From Haloarchaeobius amylolyticus (GTDB lineage Archaea > Halobacteriota > Halobacteria > Halobacteriales > Natrialbaceae), in NCBI RefSeq assembly GCF_026616195.1, contig NZ_JANHDH010000001.1, positions 868,001 through 932,000 of the forward strand: a stretch of 64,000 nt of DNA, in the 5' to 3' direction. Positions within the stretch are counted from its first letter, which is position 1; every line of letters starts with the position of its first letter. Of this stretch, positions 35,806-45,540 are shown in pieces. Position numbers and translations under genes: made by a program. The notes beneath the pieces were generated by a model. That model saw only the letters and a program-made list of their open reading frames with translations. It made no database searches and was not told where the DNA came from.

Positions 35806-37476
35806 ATGCGACTCCATCCCATCTCCGCGGTCAGCCGGGCGCTCCGCTACGGCGTCAACGGGCTGTCCATCCCGTTCTTCCTCGTGGCGATGCTGAGTGC
35901 GGCCGGTATCGGCTCCATCGACTGGCTGTTCCTCGTGGCCCCGGTCGGCCTCGTCGTCGGCGTCACCTACGGCGTGATGACGTACCTGCGCTACGACTAC
36001 GCCCTCAGCGAGGACACCTTCGACGTGGCCCAAGGCGTCATCGGCCGGACCGAACGCGAGATTCCCCTCCGGCGCATCCAGAACGTCGACGTCTCCCAGA
36101 ACGTCTTCCACCGGCTGTTCGGCGTCGCCGTCGTCCGCATCGAGACGGCCGGTGGCGGCGGGACCGAGGCGACCCTCTCGGTCGTCGCCGAGGCGGAGGC
36201 GAGCCGGTTGCGCCGGGAGATCCGCGAGCGCCGCGCGAAGGTCACCGGCGAGGCCGAGGCACGGGAGACGGGCGAGGCCGCGCCGACCGACGCGGCTTCT
36301 GACTCGGCCACCGGGGCGACTGCTGACGCGTCCACCGACACGACTGCTGGCCAGCCCGCCGACCCGGCGAGGGCACCGCCCGGCCAGGCGGCCGGCGGCG
36401 AGCAGCATCCCGGCGAGTACGTCGACGAAGCCACCGCCGGGAAGCCGACCACCACCCACGCCCCGACCAGCGAGGTGCTCTTCGAGCTCAGACCCGTCGA
36501 GTTGCTCGCGCTCGCGGTGACCCGGTTCCGGTTCCGCTCCGTGGTCCTGCTCGTGGTCGCCATCCCGTTCGTGGAGGACTTCGCCATCCGGCTCCTGCTC
36601 GACGCGGCCGCCCCCCTGGGCGGGCCGGCCGCCCTCGACCCCGGGGTGATGACCAGACAGGAGCTGCTCGCCGTCGGGCTCGTCGGGCCGCCGCTCATCC
36701 TGCTCGCGTCCATCCTCACCAGCGTCGTCCTCTCCACGCTGGAGTTCTACGACTTCGAACTCGGCCGCGAGGGCGACGACCTCGTCTACGAGCGCGGCCT
36801 GCTCCAGCGCTACAGCGGCTCCATCCCCCGCGAGAAGGTCCAGACCATCAGCCTGACCGAGACGTTCCTGATGCGCCCGCTCGGGTTCGCCGGGCTCACC
36901 GTCGAGACCGCGGGCTACGCCGGGAGCCGCGCCAGCCAGGGCAGCCAGGCCGCGGTCCCCATCGCGAAACTGGACCGGACGCTCGAACTCGCCCGGGAAC
37001 TGGAGGACTTCCCCGACCTCGAGTTCACGCGCCCGCCGAAACGTGCCCGCCGACGCTACGCGGTCCGGTACAGCATCCCCATCGTCCTGCTGCTCGCGGT
37101 CGCCTACGCCGTCTCGGCGATGGTCACGCCCATCCCGTGGTACCTGCCTGCCGCGGCGTTCGTCGCGGTCCCCTTCGCTGCCCACCTGAAGTGGGCGAAC
37201 CGCGGCTTCGCCGTCGGCGAGGACCACCTGCTCATCCGCGACGGCTTCTGGAACCGGACGACCCGCGTCGTGCCCTACTACCGCATCCAGACGGTCGTCA
37301 GCGAGGCGACGGTCTTCCAGCGCCGCCTCGACCTCGCGACCCTGGTCGCCGACACGGCGAGTTCCGCGACCCTGCTCGGCGGCAGTCCGACCGCGTTCGA
37401 CCTCGACGAGTCGACCGTGGACGAGTTGCAGTCGAGCCTCAGGGAGCGGTTGCAGGCGAGCCTGCACGGGGCGTGA
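35806..37476 (+). CDS. PH-domain membrane protein, YdbT-like (three bPH2 domains)
   Basis: The 556-residue membrane protein has three PH-like repeats, each preceded by hydrophobic helices: IPLRRIQNVDVSQNVFHRLF near residue 85, IPREKVQTISLTETFLMRPL near 345, and VPYYRIQTVVSEATVFQRRL near 490. Between the first and second repeats lies an Ala/Thr/Asp-rich linker (about 150-220), probably exposed. It starts 2 nt after the YdbS-like stop, so the pair is co-translated and probably forms a complex. Confidence 0.88.
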   Translation: MRLHPISAVSRALRYGVNGLSIPFFLVAMLSAAGIGSIDWLFLVAPVGLVVGVTYGVMTYLRYDYALSEDTFDVAQGVIGRTEREIPLRRIQNVDVSQNVFHRLFGVAVVRIETAGGGGTEATLSVVAEAEASRLRREIRERRAKVTGEAEARETGEAAPTDAASDSATGATADASTDTTAGQPADPARAPPGQAAGGEQHPGEYVDEATAGKPTTTHAPTSEVLFELRPVELLALAVTRFRFRSVVLLVVAIPFVEDFAIRLLLDAAAPLGGPAALDPGVMTRQELLAVGLVGPPLILLASILTSVVLSTLEFYDFELGREGDDLVYERGLLQRYSGSIPREKVQTISLTETFLMRPLGFAGLTVETAGYAGSRASQGSQAAVPIAKLDRTLELARELEDFPDLEFTRPPKRARRRYAVRYSIPIVLLLAVAYAVSAMVTPIPWYLPAAAFVAVPFAAHLKWANRGFAVGEDHLLIRDGFWNRTTRVVPYYRIQTVVSEATVFQRRLDLATLVADTASSATLLGGSPTAFDLDESTVDELQSSLRERLQASLHGA

Positions 37477-37626
37477 GGGACGCCCGGTCGGAGAGGCGTT
37501 CAGTCACCGGGGGCGAGGGAGCATCGTACCCAGCAGCGGCCGACATCTCCCTGTCTGTTGCGCACTCCATTGACGACCAGCGACCGATGCACGGCTTATT
37601 TGAGTGGCCCAGCGGGAGGTAGACCA

Positions 37627-38787
37627 ATGACCGACACCTTCGCGGACAGGACCCTCGCCGAGCACCGGCGTGTCTTCGAGAAGATATGGTGGCAGAACCC
37701 CGAGCGACAGAACGCGACGTCATCGTCCTGGTGGTTCTTTCTCCTGTTCCCGGAGGGCGAGGAGGGCTACGGTCCGCGTCAACTGATGTTCTCGGTAGCT
37801 GCCTGTGTGGGTGACCAGTCCCGGGTGAACGACCTCCCGCCCCGGGGGATGGACGCTGACCGCCCCGTCGAAGACGGTGTGGACAGATTCGACGCGACGA
37901 CGGTCGGCTGGGCCGGCGACGAGGACGTGGTCCACGACCACGTCGTCAGGCAACCAGCCGAGGCGGTGCTCTCTCGCGAGGACCAGCGTCTCGAGGCCTG
38001 GGCAGACCGCGAGGACGGTACCAGACGCGGCAGCGAGATAACAGCGCTCTCGGACCGTCCGCTCGGTCTGCGAGCCCACGTCATCGGTGACGACGCGGAG
38101 GCGGAGTTCGAGGCGTGGGGCGACCTCGACTCGAAGATGACCGCACCACACCACTCGCTGGACATCGACACCCCGCTGGGTGGCGCCGAGGTCGTGGCCT
38201 GGCGCCAGATGCAGTTCGAGGGCGAGTTCGACCTGCCCGACGGCCCCGAGACGCTCTCCGGCTCGTGTTACTTCCAGCGCGTGTGTTTCGACATGCCGCT
38301 GATGCCCTGGAAGTGGGTCTGGGCGATATTCCCGGACGGGACCTCGTTCTCGGTACTGGTTCCGTTCATCGGGCCACACCTGTTCCGAAAGGGCTACCAG
38401 TTCTTCTCCTCGGACAGACTCGAACGCCTGACGATACCCCTTCGACAGAACGGGTTCTGGAACTGGGGCTCGAAAGCGGGGCACGTCGAGTTCGACAGGA
38501 TCACCGTCGAACCACTGCTGGGCACCGGCGAGCACCCCGACTTCGACGTTCGCGTCGAGAACGAGGCGGGCGATTACGTGCGGTTCGTCGCCCGGACCTA
38601 TGGCCACGCGCGAAACTGGCTCGACCGCCCGAGGCTCGGTGGGCGGCTCACGTCTCACTGGAGTTACAACGAGTTCATGTTCCGGATGACCGGGCTCGCC
38701 GGACACGTCGGCGGCACGTCGATCGACGCAGAGTCACTGGGAACCGGATTCGGAACGCTGGAGTACAGTACCGGGCTGGGGCTGTGA
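37627..38787 (+). CDS. Lipocalin-like protein of unknown function
   Basis: The 386-residue soluble protein is rich in Trp, Phe and Tyr. Segments such as EKIWWQNPERQNATSSSWWF, PLGGAEVVAWRQMQFEG, MPWKWVWAIFPDGTSFSVL and FVARTYGHARNWLDRPRLGG alternate beta strands. They loosely recall the double-lipocalin fold of AttH/CrtC (carotenoid hydratase-like) proteins. I do not assign a reaction. The ATG at 37627 is supported by a TATA box near 37592-37599. It is isolated and convergent with the sugar importer operon. Confidence 0.62.
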   Translation: MTDTFADRTLAEHRRVFEKIWWQNPERQNATSSSWWFFLLFPEGEEGYGPRQLMFSVAACVGDQSRVNDLPPRGMDADRPVEDGVDRFDATTVGWAGDEDVVHDHVVRQPAEAVLSREDQRLEAWADREDGTRRGSEITALSDRPLGLRAHVIGDDAEAEFEAWGDLDSKMTAPHHSLDIDTPLGGAEVVAWRQMQFEGEFDLPDGPETLSGSCYFQRVCFDMPLMPWKWVWAIFPDGTSFSVLVPFIGPHLFRKGYQFFSSDRLERLTIPLRQNGFWNWGSKAGHVEFDRITVEPLLGTGEHPDFDVRVENEAGDYVRFVARTYGHARNWLDRPRLGGRLTSHWSYNEFMFRMTGLAGHVGGTSIDAESLGTGFGTLEYSTGLGL

Positions 38788-38851
38788 GTCACCGGTCGGT
38801 CCGCCAGCGCCTCGCCGAGGGACGATACCGACAGAAGAGAAGCCCCGACGG

Positions 38852-40000
38852 TCAGACCGGCTGGCCGAGCGCCTCGACGTTCTCCAGCGACCGGTTCTTC
38901 AGCGCCTTCCCGGTGTTCGCGTCGAACAGGTGGACGGCGTCCTCGGGGACGTGCGCGACGACCGGCTGGCCGGCCTCGACGCGTTGCATCCCACCGATGG
39001 TGACGATGAACGTCTCCGGGTCGGCCTCCTCCGGGTCGAAGGTCAGGTAGAGGTTGTTCTCGTCGCCGGTCGGCTCGACCACGTCCACGACGGTCTCGAA
39101 GTCGTGGTCGCCCGCGGCGTCGGAACGGATCTCGATGTCCTCGGGCCGGATGCCCATGGTGAGGTTCGTCGCGTCGCCGACGGCATCGAGCGTCTCCTGG
39201 GAGACGGGGTAGGAGAACTTCTCGGCGCGCAGGCGGTCGCCCTGGACCTCCACGTCGAAGAAGTTCATCGAGGGCTCGCCGATGAAGTCCGCGACGAACT
39301 CGTTGTTCGGTTCGTGGTAGCACTCCAGTGGCGTGCCGACCTGCTGGAGGACGCCGTCGTCGAGGATGGCGATGCGGTCGCCCATCGTCATCGCCTCCGT
39401 CTGGTCGTGCGTGACGTAGACGGTGGAGACGCCGAGGTCCTCCTGGATGCGCTGGAGTTCGGTGCGCATCTTCGCGCGGAGCTTGGCGTCGAGGTTCGAC
39501 AGCGGCTCGTCCATCAGGAACACCTCGGGGTCGCGGACGATGGCGCGACCCAGGGCGACGCGCTGTTGCTGGCCACCGGAGAGTTCCCGGGGCTTGCGGT
39601 CGAGCAGGTCGCCGATGCCCATCATCTCCGCGGCGGCGGTGACCTTCTCCTGTATCTCGTCGTCCGGCATGTCCGTCGACTCCTCCAGCCCGAAGCTCAT
39701 GTTCTCGGCGACGGTCATGTGCGGGTACAGCGCGTAGGACTGGAACACCATCGCGATGTCGCGGTCGGCGGGCTGTTTGTGGTTGATGAGGCCGCCCCCG
39801 AGGCGGAGTTCGCCATCGGTGACGGTCTCCAGCCCCGCGATCATCCGCAGGGTGGTGGACTTCCCACACCCCGAGGGGCCGACCAGCACGAGGAACTCGC
39901 CGTCCTCGATGTCGACGTTCACGTCGTCGACGGCCACGATCTCGTTTCCGTCGTCTTCGACGAACACCTTGGTGATGCCGTCGAGGGTCAGTTCAGCCAT
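38852..40000 (-). CDS. Carbohydrate ABC importer ATPase (UgpC/MalK type)
   Basis: The 382-residue ATPase has Walker A GPSGCGKSTTLR, signature LSGGQQQRVALGRA and Walker B VFLMDEPLSNLDAK. The D-loop and switch His follow (VYVTHDQTEAMTMGD). The last ~140 residues form the MalK/UgpC-type TOBE regulatory domain (TMGIRPEDIEI). It is the last gene of a four-gene importer operon, with 33 nt between it and the upstream permease. UgpC-type ATPases can be shared by several sugar importers. The transported sugar is unknown. Confidence 0.93.
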   Translation of the reverse strand: MAELTLDGITKVFVEDDGNEIVAVDDVNVDIEDGEFLVLVGPSGCGKSTTLRMIAGLETVTDGELRLGGGLINHKQPADRDIAMVFQSYALYPHMTVAENMSFGLEESTDMPDDEIQEKVTAAAEMMGIGDLLDRKPRELSGGQQQRVALGRAIVRDPEVFLMDEPLSNLDAKLRAKMRTELQRIQEDLGVSTVYVTHDQTEAMTMGDRIAILDDGVLQQVGTPLECYHEPNNEFVADFIGEPSMNFFDVEVQGDRLRAEKFSYPVSQETLDAVGDATNLTMGIRPEDIEIRSDAAGDHDFETVVDVVEPTGDENNLYLTFDPEEADPETFIVTIGGMQRVEAGQPVVAHVPEDAVHLFDANTGKALKNRSLENVEALGQPV

Positions 40001-40033
40001 GTGTCTTCCTCCGTTGTCTCGTTGTGAATCATC

Positions 40034-40945
40034 TTAGGCGGTTACTCCTTTCGCGAACTGTTCTCCGAAGAAGATGTACACCAGCAGCGTCGGCAGGGCG
40101 GTGACGAACGCGCCGGCCATCTGGAGCGGGAAGTTCGTCCCCGACTGGGAGACGCCGAGCCCCGACAGCGACATCGTCACGACCGACGCGTCGCCGGACT
40201 GGACGATGATGAGCGCGAACAGCAGGTCGTTCCAGATCTGGGTGAACTGGTAGATGAACGTCACCGCGAACATCGGGATCGAGAGCGGCAGGATGATGCG
40301 CCGGTAGATCTTGTACACCGAGGCACCGTCGAGCCGTGCCGCCTCGACCATCTCCCCGGAGAGGTCCTTGTAGTACGACCGGAACAGCAACGTACAGATG
40401 GGGATACCGTACGCCGTGTGCGTGATGATGAGCGCGAGGATCTTCCAGTGGTACGTCTCGATGACGGGCAGCAGGTAGGCCCACGGCTCGAACATCGTCC
40501 GCAGCGGGACGATGTTGTACCAGAACTGCGAGAGCGGCACCAGCACGGCCTGGTACGGGATGAAGATGCCCGCGACGAACAGGGTGTAGATGCCGACCTG
40601 GTACTTCCAGTCGACGCTGGTCAGGCCGTAGGCGGCCATGCTCCCGAACGCGGCCGACAGGATGGTCGCCGGGATGGTCAGCAGGAGGCTGTTGAACAGC
40701 CCGCTCGAGAGCTGTTCGAACGCCTCGACCCACATCGCGAAACTGAGCCCGTCCGGGGTGGGCGGGAGGAACGGGACGCCGGTCCCGTAGTACGAAAGCG
40801 TCTTGATGGAGGTCATCAGCCCCGTCTCGATGGGGATGAGGTAGAACACCGCCATGCCGAGGAGCGTGAGGTAGAGTCCCACGCGCCGGAACGGGAAGCC
40901 GGTCTGCTGTTCGGTCTGGGTCTCGGTCGCGGTCGCCTGACTCAT
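40034..40945 (-). CDS. Carbohydrate ABC importer permease (MalG type)
   Basis: The 303-residue membrane protein has six hydrophobic segments and the ABC-permease EAA loop VEAARLDGASVYKIYRRIIL, which contacts the ATPase. The N-terminal 20 residues are Thr/Gln-rich and cytoplasmic. It overlaps the previous permease gene by 4 nt (ATGA), so the two permeases are translationally coupled. It belongs to the BPD_transp_1/MalG side of CUT1-type sugar importers. Confidence 0.92.
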   Translation of the reverse strand: MSQATATETQTEQQTGFPFRRVGLYLTLLGMAVFYLIPIETGLMTSIKTLSYYGTGVPFLPPTPDGLSFAMWVEAFEQLSSGLFNSLLLTIPATILSAAFGSMAAYGLTSVDWKYQVGIYTLFVAGIFIPYQAVLVPLSQFWYNIVPLRTMFEPWAYLLPVIETYHWKILALIITHTAYGIPICTLLFRSYYKDLSGEMVEAARLDGASVYKIYRRIILPLSIPMFAVTFIYQFTQIWNDLLFALIIVQSGDASVVTMSLSGLGVSQSGTNFPLQMAGAFVTALPTLLVYIFFGEQFAKGVTA

Positions 40946-41943
40946 AGTTGCCCCCGCTGGTACTGCGTGTAGAGGTACGGTGCGACGATGGCGAGTGCCA
41001 TCAGGAACAGGATGACGGCGATGGCCGAGCCGTACGCCCAGTTCCCGTTGCTGTACGCCTCACGGACCATCCGCGTCGCGAGGATGTCGGCGGACGGACC
41101 GGGCTGGTAGCCACCGTACATCGCGTAGAGGAAGTCGAACGCCTTCAGCGCGAACACGACCAGCACGACCGACGCGCTGATGGTCGCGGTCCGCAGCTGC
41201 GGGATGATGACCCGCCAGTACATGCGGACCGAACTCGCGCCGTCGACGCGGGCGGCCTCGAAGTGCTCGTTCGGGATGGCGCGCAGGCCGGCAAGGTAGA
41301 CGACCATCGCGTAGCCGCTGAACTGCCAGATGAGCGCGAACACGACCGCCGCGAGCTTCAGCTGTGGGTTCTGCACGATGCCGACCGAGTCGAACCCGAG
41401 CGTCGTGATGACGGCGTTGACGAGGCCGGACTCCTGGTTGTACATGAACAGCCAGAACTTCGCGGTCACGACGAACGAGAGGCTCATCGGGAGCAGGTAG
41501 ATGGTCCGGAAGGTGTTCTCGTAGCGGATCTCCTGGTCGACGAGGATGGCCATCAGCAGGCCGATGACCAGGCAGACCGCGGTGAACGCGACCATCAGTA
41601 TCAACGTGTTCGTCGCCGAGTTCCAGATGGGTTCCACCGAGAGGTTCGACCACGACGGCGTCCCGCCGGTGAACGCGATGACGTAGTTCTCGAGGTCCAG
41701 GCTGGTGTAGTCCGGCGACGCCGTGAAGCCCGCCAGGTCCGTCAGCGAGATGACGACGTTCCAGAGGATGGCCCCGTAGACGAACAGCCCGACGAGCAGG
41801 AACGGCGGCAGCCAGAACGGCGCGGACTGGACGCTGTCGCGGTCCAGAAGCGACCGTTCCTCCTGCGCCGTGCCACCGTCGGTGCGTACCTCGCGCTGAC
41901 GGTTTGCGAGCGCCTGTACGAGTTCTGTTAGTTTCTTGCGCAT
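40942..41943 (-). CDS. Carbohydrate ABC importer permease (MalF type)
   Basis: The 333-residue permease has an N-terminal cytoplasmic stretch of about 35 residues (RKKLTELVQALANRQREVRT), then six membrane segments and the EAA loop EAARVDGASSVRMYWRVII. It pairs with the MalG-type permease that overlaps its stop. The ATG is 24 nt after the binding-protein stop. Within the second half, WQFSGYAMVVYLAGLRAIP precedes the EAA loop, as in UgpA/MalF relatives. Confidence 0.92.
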   Translation of the reverse strand: MRKKLTELVQALANRQREVRTDGGTAQEERSLLDRDSVQSAPFWLPPFLLVGLFVYGAILWNVVISLTDLAGFTASPDYTSLDLENYVIAFTGGTPSWSNLSVEPIWNSATNTLILMVAFTAVCLVIGLLMAILVDQEIRYENTFRTIYLLPMSLSFVVTAKFWLFMYNQESGLVNAVITTLGFDSVGIVQNPQLKLAAVVFALIWQFSGYAMVVYLAGLRAIPNEHFEAARVDGASSVRMYWRVIIPQLRTATISASVVLVVFALKAFDFLYAMYGGYQPGPSADILATRMVREAYSNGNWAYGSAIAVILFLMALAIVAPYLYTQYQRGQL

Positions 41944-41967
41944 AAAATGTGGTACGGCGGTGCCGTG

Positions 41968-43260
41968 TTAGCTGAACGACCCGACCAGCTGCGTCGTCGT
42001 CTTGTCCACGTCGTAGGACTCGATGAAGCCACTGAACGCGTCGAGGACGTTCGTCCGGATGGCCGGTGCGAGCGCGAGACCGTGCTGGATGGACGGCGGC
42101 TGCGCGTCCGAGCTGGTGAAGTCGTCGAACTGGTCCTGCTGGAACTTGTTCAGTTTGGACGGGTCGGCGTCCTTACGCGGCGGGATGGAGCCCTTCTTCT
42201 TGTTGAAGCGGATCTGGGCGTCCGTCGTGCCACAGTAGCTGAGGAACGTCTTCGTCGCCTCGGGCGACGGGTTGTTCGACGGGAACGGGAACGAGTCCAT
42301 GTTGAGGGCGTAGTAGCCGTCGGTGCCCGGGAACGGGACGTGGCCCCAGTCCTCGCCGTAGTTGAACTCGTCGTTGCCGCTGTAGGCGCCGGCCGCCCAG
42401 TCGCCCTGGTGGATGAACGCGGCCTTCCCGCTCATGACGCGGTTGTTCGCCTCGGTGAACGTGATGGAGGCGGCGTCGTCGGGGTAGAACTCGGAGTAGT
42501 CCTTGACCGTCTGGAGCGCCTTCTTGATCTGTGCTTCCTTCCCGTTGCCGTTGACGAAGGCGTTGTAGCCGGACTGGCCGGCCTGCCCGAGCAGCACGGT
42601 GGCCCAGAGCTGCACGGTCGACCAGTTGGAACTGGTCTGCTGGGCGAACGGGGTCGCGTCCGTGTTGTCGGCGACCTTCTGGAAGGCGGCCGTGAGGTCG
42701 TCCGGCGTCGAGATGCTGGACGGGTCGACGCCCGCCTCCTCGACGACCGACTTGTTGTAGAAGAGGTTGTTGATGCGGTGGATGTTGAGCGGGACGGTGA
42801 CGAACGTGCCACCGACCTGGGCCTGCTTCTTCGGCCCCGGCAGGTAGTTGCTCTTCATGTCGTCGTCCCAGACGTCACCCTCGAGGTCGCCGTAGGCGCC
42901 CTCGAACTTGGTGAGGTTCTTGCCGGGCCACGCCTGCCACGTGCTCGGCGGGTTGTTGTTCTTCATCCGGTTCTGGATGACCGTCCCGAGGTTCTTCCGG
43001 GCGGCCCCGTTGACCGGCTCTTCCGCGAACTCCACGTCGGGGTGTTCCTCCTGGAACCCGTCGAGGAGTGCCGCGATGGCGTCGGAGCCGTCACCACTGC
43101 TCCACGCGTGGAGGAGTTCGATCGGTTCCTGACCGCCACCGCCGCCGGTCAGGCCACCGACACATCCGGCGAGACCTGTCAGACCGGCCGCGCCAGCTGC
43201 GCCGGCTGTCTTCAGCACACTGCGCCGCGAAACATCGTGAGTCGAATCGTTTCCTGTCAT
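41968..43260 (-). CDS. Extracellular carbohydrate-binding lipoprotein
   Basis: This is the 430-residue solute-binding protein of the importer. The N-terminus SRRSVLKTAGAAGAAGLTG followed by LAGC is a twin-arginine lipoprotein signal; a Gly-rich linker follows. The mature part has the type 1 sugar-binding pattern: ELLHAWSSGDGSDAIAALLD, FQEEHPDVEFAEEPV, and a central GKAAFIHQGDWAAGAYSG, diagnostic for family-1 extracellular solute-binding proteins. First gene of the operon. Its promoter region carries an inverted repeat between TATA box and start. Confidence 0.93.
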   Translation of the reverse strand: MTGNDSTHDVSRRSVLKTAGAAGAAGLTGLAGCVGGLTGGGGGQEPIELLHAWSSGDGSDAIAALLDGFQEEHPDVEFAEEPVNGAARKNLGTVIQNRMKNNNPPSTWQAWPGKNLTKFEGAYGDLEGDVWDDDMKSNYLPGPKKQAQVGGTFVTVPLNIHRINNLFYNKSVVEEAGVDPSSISTPDDLTAAFQKVADNTDATPFAQQTSSNWSTVQLWATVLLGQAGQSGYNAFVNGNGKEAQIKKALQTVKDYSEFYPDDAASITFTEANNRVMSGKAAFIHQGDWAAGAYSGNDEFNYGEDWGHVPFPGTDGYYALNMDSFPFPSNNPSPEATKTFLSYCGTTDAQIRFNKKKGSIPPRKDADPSKLNKFQQDQFDDFTSSDAQPPSIQHGLALAPAIRTNVLDAFSGFIESYDVDKTTTQLVGSFS

Positions 43261-43294
43261 GCCACCACGTGTCCCACTATGTGAGACCTACGCA

Positions 43295-43319
43295 GGCATT
43301 GCGGATGCCCACACTTAAC
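43295..43319 (-). promoter_or_regulatory. Sugar importer promoter with candidate operator
   Basis: The reverse-strand TATA-like box (43315-43319, GTTAAG type) predicts a start near 43290. GGCAT (43295-43299) and ATGCC (43305-43309) form an inverted repeat with a 5-nt spacer exactly between box and start. A second AT-rich inverted repeat, AATTCA/TGAATT, lies upstream around 43334-43353. Confidence 0.45.
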
Positions 43320-43489
43320 ACTTTCTCAAATTAATTCAGTTCTGAGTGAATTCTGCAGAGGTACAACGGCTGTTGTTGGATTCTGGCCACCCTTCTCCCC
43401 TCTCGGCAGTGATATGTATCCGGGCTGGCACCGCCCTCCAGCGAACGGATTCGGTGGGTTTTACGCACCGGCCGGTCGACCGTTCAGGT

Positions 43490-44899
43490 ATGTCCGACGA
43501 CTACCGCACCGAGCGGGACAGCCTCGGCGAGATGCAGGTACCGGCCGACGCCTACTGGGGGGCACAGACCCAGCGCGCGGTGGAGAACTTCCCCATCTCC
43601 GGCCTCACGTTCGGGCGTCGGTTCGTGCGTGCACTCGGCGTGGTGAAGAAGGCTGCGGCCCAGGCCAACCGCGACCTCGAGATGATCCCCGAGGACAAGG
43701 CCGAATGCATCATCGAGGCCGCCGACGAGGTCATCGCCGGCGAGCACGACGACCAGTTCCCGGTCGACGTGTTCCAGACCGGCTCGGGCACCTCCTCGAA
43801 CATGAACGCCAACGAGGTCATCGCGAACCGCGCGACCGAGCTCTACGGCGGGGAGATCGGCAGCCGCGAGATCCACCCGAACGACCACGTCAACTTCGGG
43901 CAGTCCTCGAACGACGTCATCCCGACCGCGATGCACGTCGCCGCGCTGGAGGCCGTCGAGAAGGACGTCATCCCGGCGCTCGACACCCTCCGCGAGGAAC
44001 TCGAGCAGAAGACAGAGGAGTTCGACGGCATCGTCAAGACCGGCCGCACCCACCTGCAGGACGCCACCCCGGTCCGGCTCGGCCAGGAGTTCGGCGGCTA
44101 CAGGACCCAGGTCGAGAAGGGGCTCGTCCGCGTCGACAACACGCGCGAGCACCTCGCCGAACTCGCCCTCGGCGGCACCGCGGTCGGCACGGGACTGAAC
44201 ACCCACCCGGAGTTCCCCGAGCGCGCCGCCGAGTACATCACGAAGGAGACCGGCGTCCAGTTCCGCGAGGCCGACGACCACTTCGAGGCCCAGGCCGCCC
44301 ACGACGCGATGTCCGAGGCCCACGGCGCCCTGCGGACCGTCGCCGGCAGCCTGAACAAGATCGCGAACGACCTTCGCCTGCTCGCGTCGGGCCCGCGCAA
44401 CGGGCTCGGTGAACTCGAACAGCCCGAGAACCAGCCCGGCTCGTCCATCATGCCCGGCAAGATCAACCCGGTCGTCGCCGAGGCCGTCAACCAGCTCCAC
44501 AAGCAGGTCGTCGGCAACGACGCCGCCGTCTCCGCCGGCGCCGCCGAGGGCCAGATCGACCTCAACCTGTACAAGCCGGTGTGTGCGTACAACTTCCTGC
44601 AGTCCGCCGAGCTCATCGCGAACGGGAGCACGGTGTTCGCCCGGAAGTTCGTCGCGAAGCTCGAGGCCAACGAGGCGCACTGCGAGGAGCAGGTCGAGCA
44701 GTCGATGGCGCTCGCGACCGCGCTCAACCCGCACATCGGGTACGACAGGGCCAGCGAGGCCGCCAAGACCGCGCTCAAGGAGGGCAAGACCGTCCGGCAG
44801 GTCGTCGTCGAAAAGGGCTACCTGACCGAGGAGGAGGCCGACGAGATCATCGACCCCGAGGCGATGACCCACCGCGGCATCCTCGGCCAGGACGACTGA
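43490..44899 (+). CDS. fumC: Class II fumarate hydratase
   Basis: The 469-residue TCA-cycle enzyme converts fumarate and malate. The fumarase/aspartase superfamily signature GSSIMPGKINPV is present. So are TGSGTSSNMNANEV, the HPNDHVNFGQSSNDVIPTAM substrate loop, and GRTHLQDATPVRLGQEF (catalytic His). The N-terminus YRTERDSLGEMQVPADAYWG is typical of FumC. The open frame extends upstream to 43346, but a TATA box (GTTTTACG, 43459-43465) about 28 nt before 43490 supports this ATG and a leaderless transcript. Confidence 0.96.
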   Translation: MSDDYRTERDSLGEMQVPADAYWGAQTQRAVENFPISGLTFGRRFVRALGVVKKAAAQANRDLEMIPEDKAECIIEAADEVIAGEHDDQFPVDVFQTGSGTSSNMNANEVIANRATELYGGEIGSREIHPNDHVNFGQSSNDVIPTAMHVAALEAVEKDVIPALDTLREELEQKTEEFDGIVKTGRTHLQDATPVRLGQEFGGYRTQVEKGLVRVDNTREHLAELALGGTAVGTGLNTHPEFPERAAEYITKETGVQFREADDHFEAQAAHDAMSEAHGALRTVAGSLNKIANDLRLLASGPRNGLGELEQPENQPGSSIMPGKINPVVAEAVNQLHKQVVGNDAAVSAGAAEGQIDLNLYKPVCAYNFLQSAELIANGSTVFARKFVAKLEANEAHCEEQVEQSMALATALNPHIGYDRASEAAKTALKEGKTVRQVVVEKGYLTEEEADEIIDPEAMTHRGILGQDD

Positions 44900-45143
44900 G
44901 CACCCCGACCGCCCCCGCCCGGCCGACCGCGCACCACGACGTTTTCTCGCCCCGACAGGAGTCCGGTTGTTGACACCACTCACCACGTGTGAGGATATCA
45001 AGGGCAACGTTTATTACCGAGTAATGCTCGGGGTGGAAGTGAAATAATCGGGAGACTGCGGAAAGTTACCGAACGTTATCGACAGACGGCACGAACCCGA
45101 ACAATCCACGGGTGTTATGGTGGTTGCAGTCCATATTTCTACC

Positions 45144-45377
45144 ATGCACACCTGTCGCAACTGCAACCAATCGTTCAGCACCGAGCTCGCTCTAGAGATG
45201 CACCTCGACACATGTGAGAAAGGACAGCTCTTCTGCGAACAATGTGGTGACCGGTTCTCCGAGCGTGTAGCGACACGGGATGGCTGGCACTATCGATGCC
45301 CGAACGACGAATGCGACGGACAGGGACTGGGCGAGGACATTCTTCAGATCGACAATATTCGCGCGGCGACGCAGTAA
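45144..45377 (+). CDS. Small zinc-finger protein
   Basis: The 77-residue protein has two zinc modules. The first, CRNCNQSFSTELALEMHLDTC, is described by pattern C-x2-C-x12-H-x3-C (residues 4-24 approximately), a C2H2-like finger with a final Cys. The second has FCEQCGDRF followed by HYRCPNDEC (C-x2-C ... C-x4-C, ribbon type). Small haloarchaeal zinc-finger proteins of this size have been shown to affect swarming and biofilm in Haloferax, though this exact protein is not identified. An in-frame ATG at 45117 would add nine residues; the shorter start is preferred because the finger begins at once. Confidence 0.75.
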   Translation: MHTCRNCNQSFSTELALEMHLDTCEKGQLFCEQCGDRFSERVATRDGWHYRCPNDECDGQGLGEDILQIDNIRAATQ

Positions 45378-45540
45378 CGAACACCAGACGCTTCTCCGGT
45401 TCAACCACACCCCAGAGCCCCGGCACGCGGTCCTGCCGGGCGAGCACCGCGACAGGTGACGGATCCGCTGGCACACGGCCCCTGGCCAGGGTCGCCGCAA
45501 CTGGACGGTTTTTTACCCCTCCGACTCGGACCCTCTCGCA

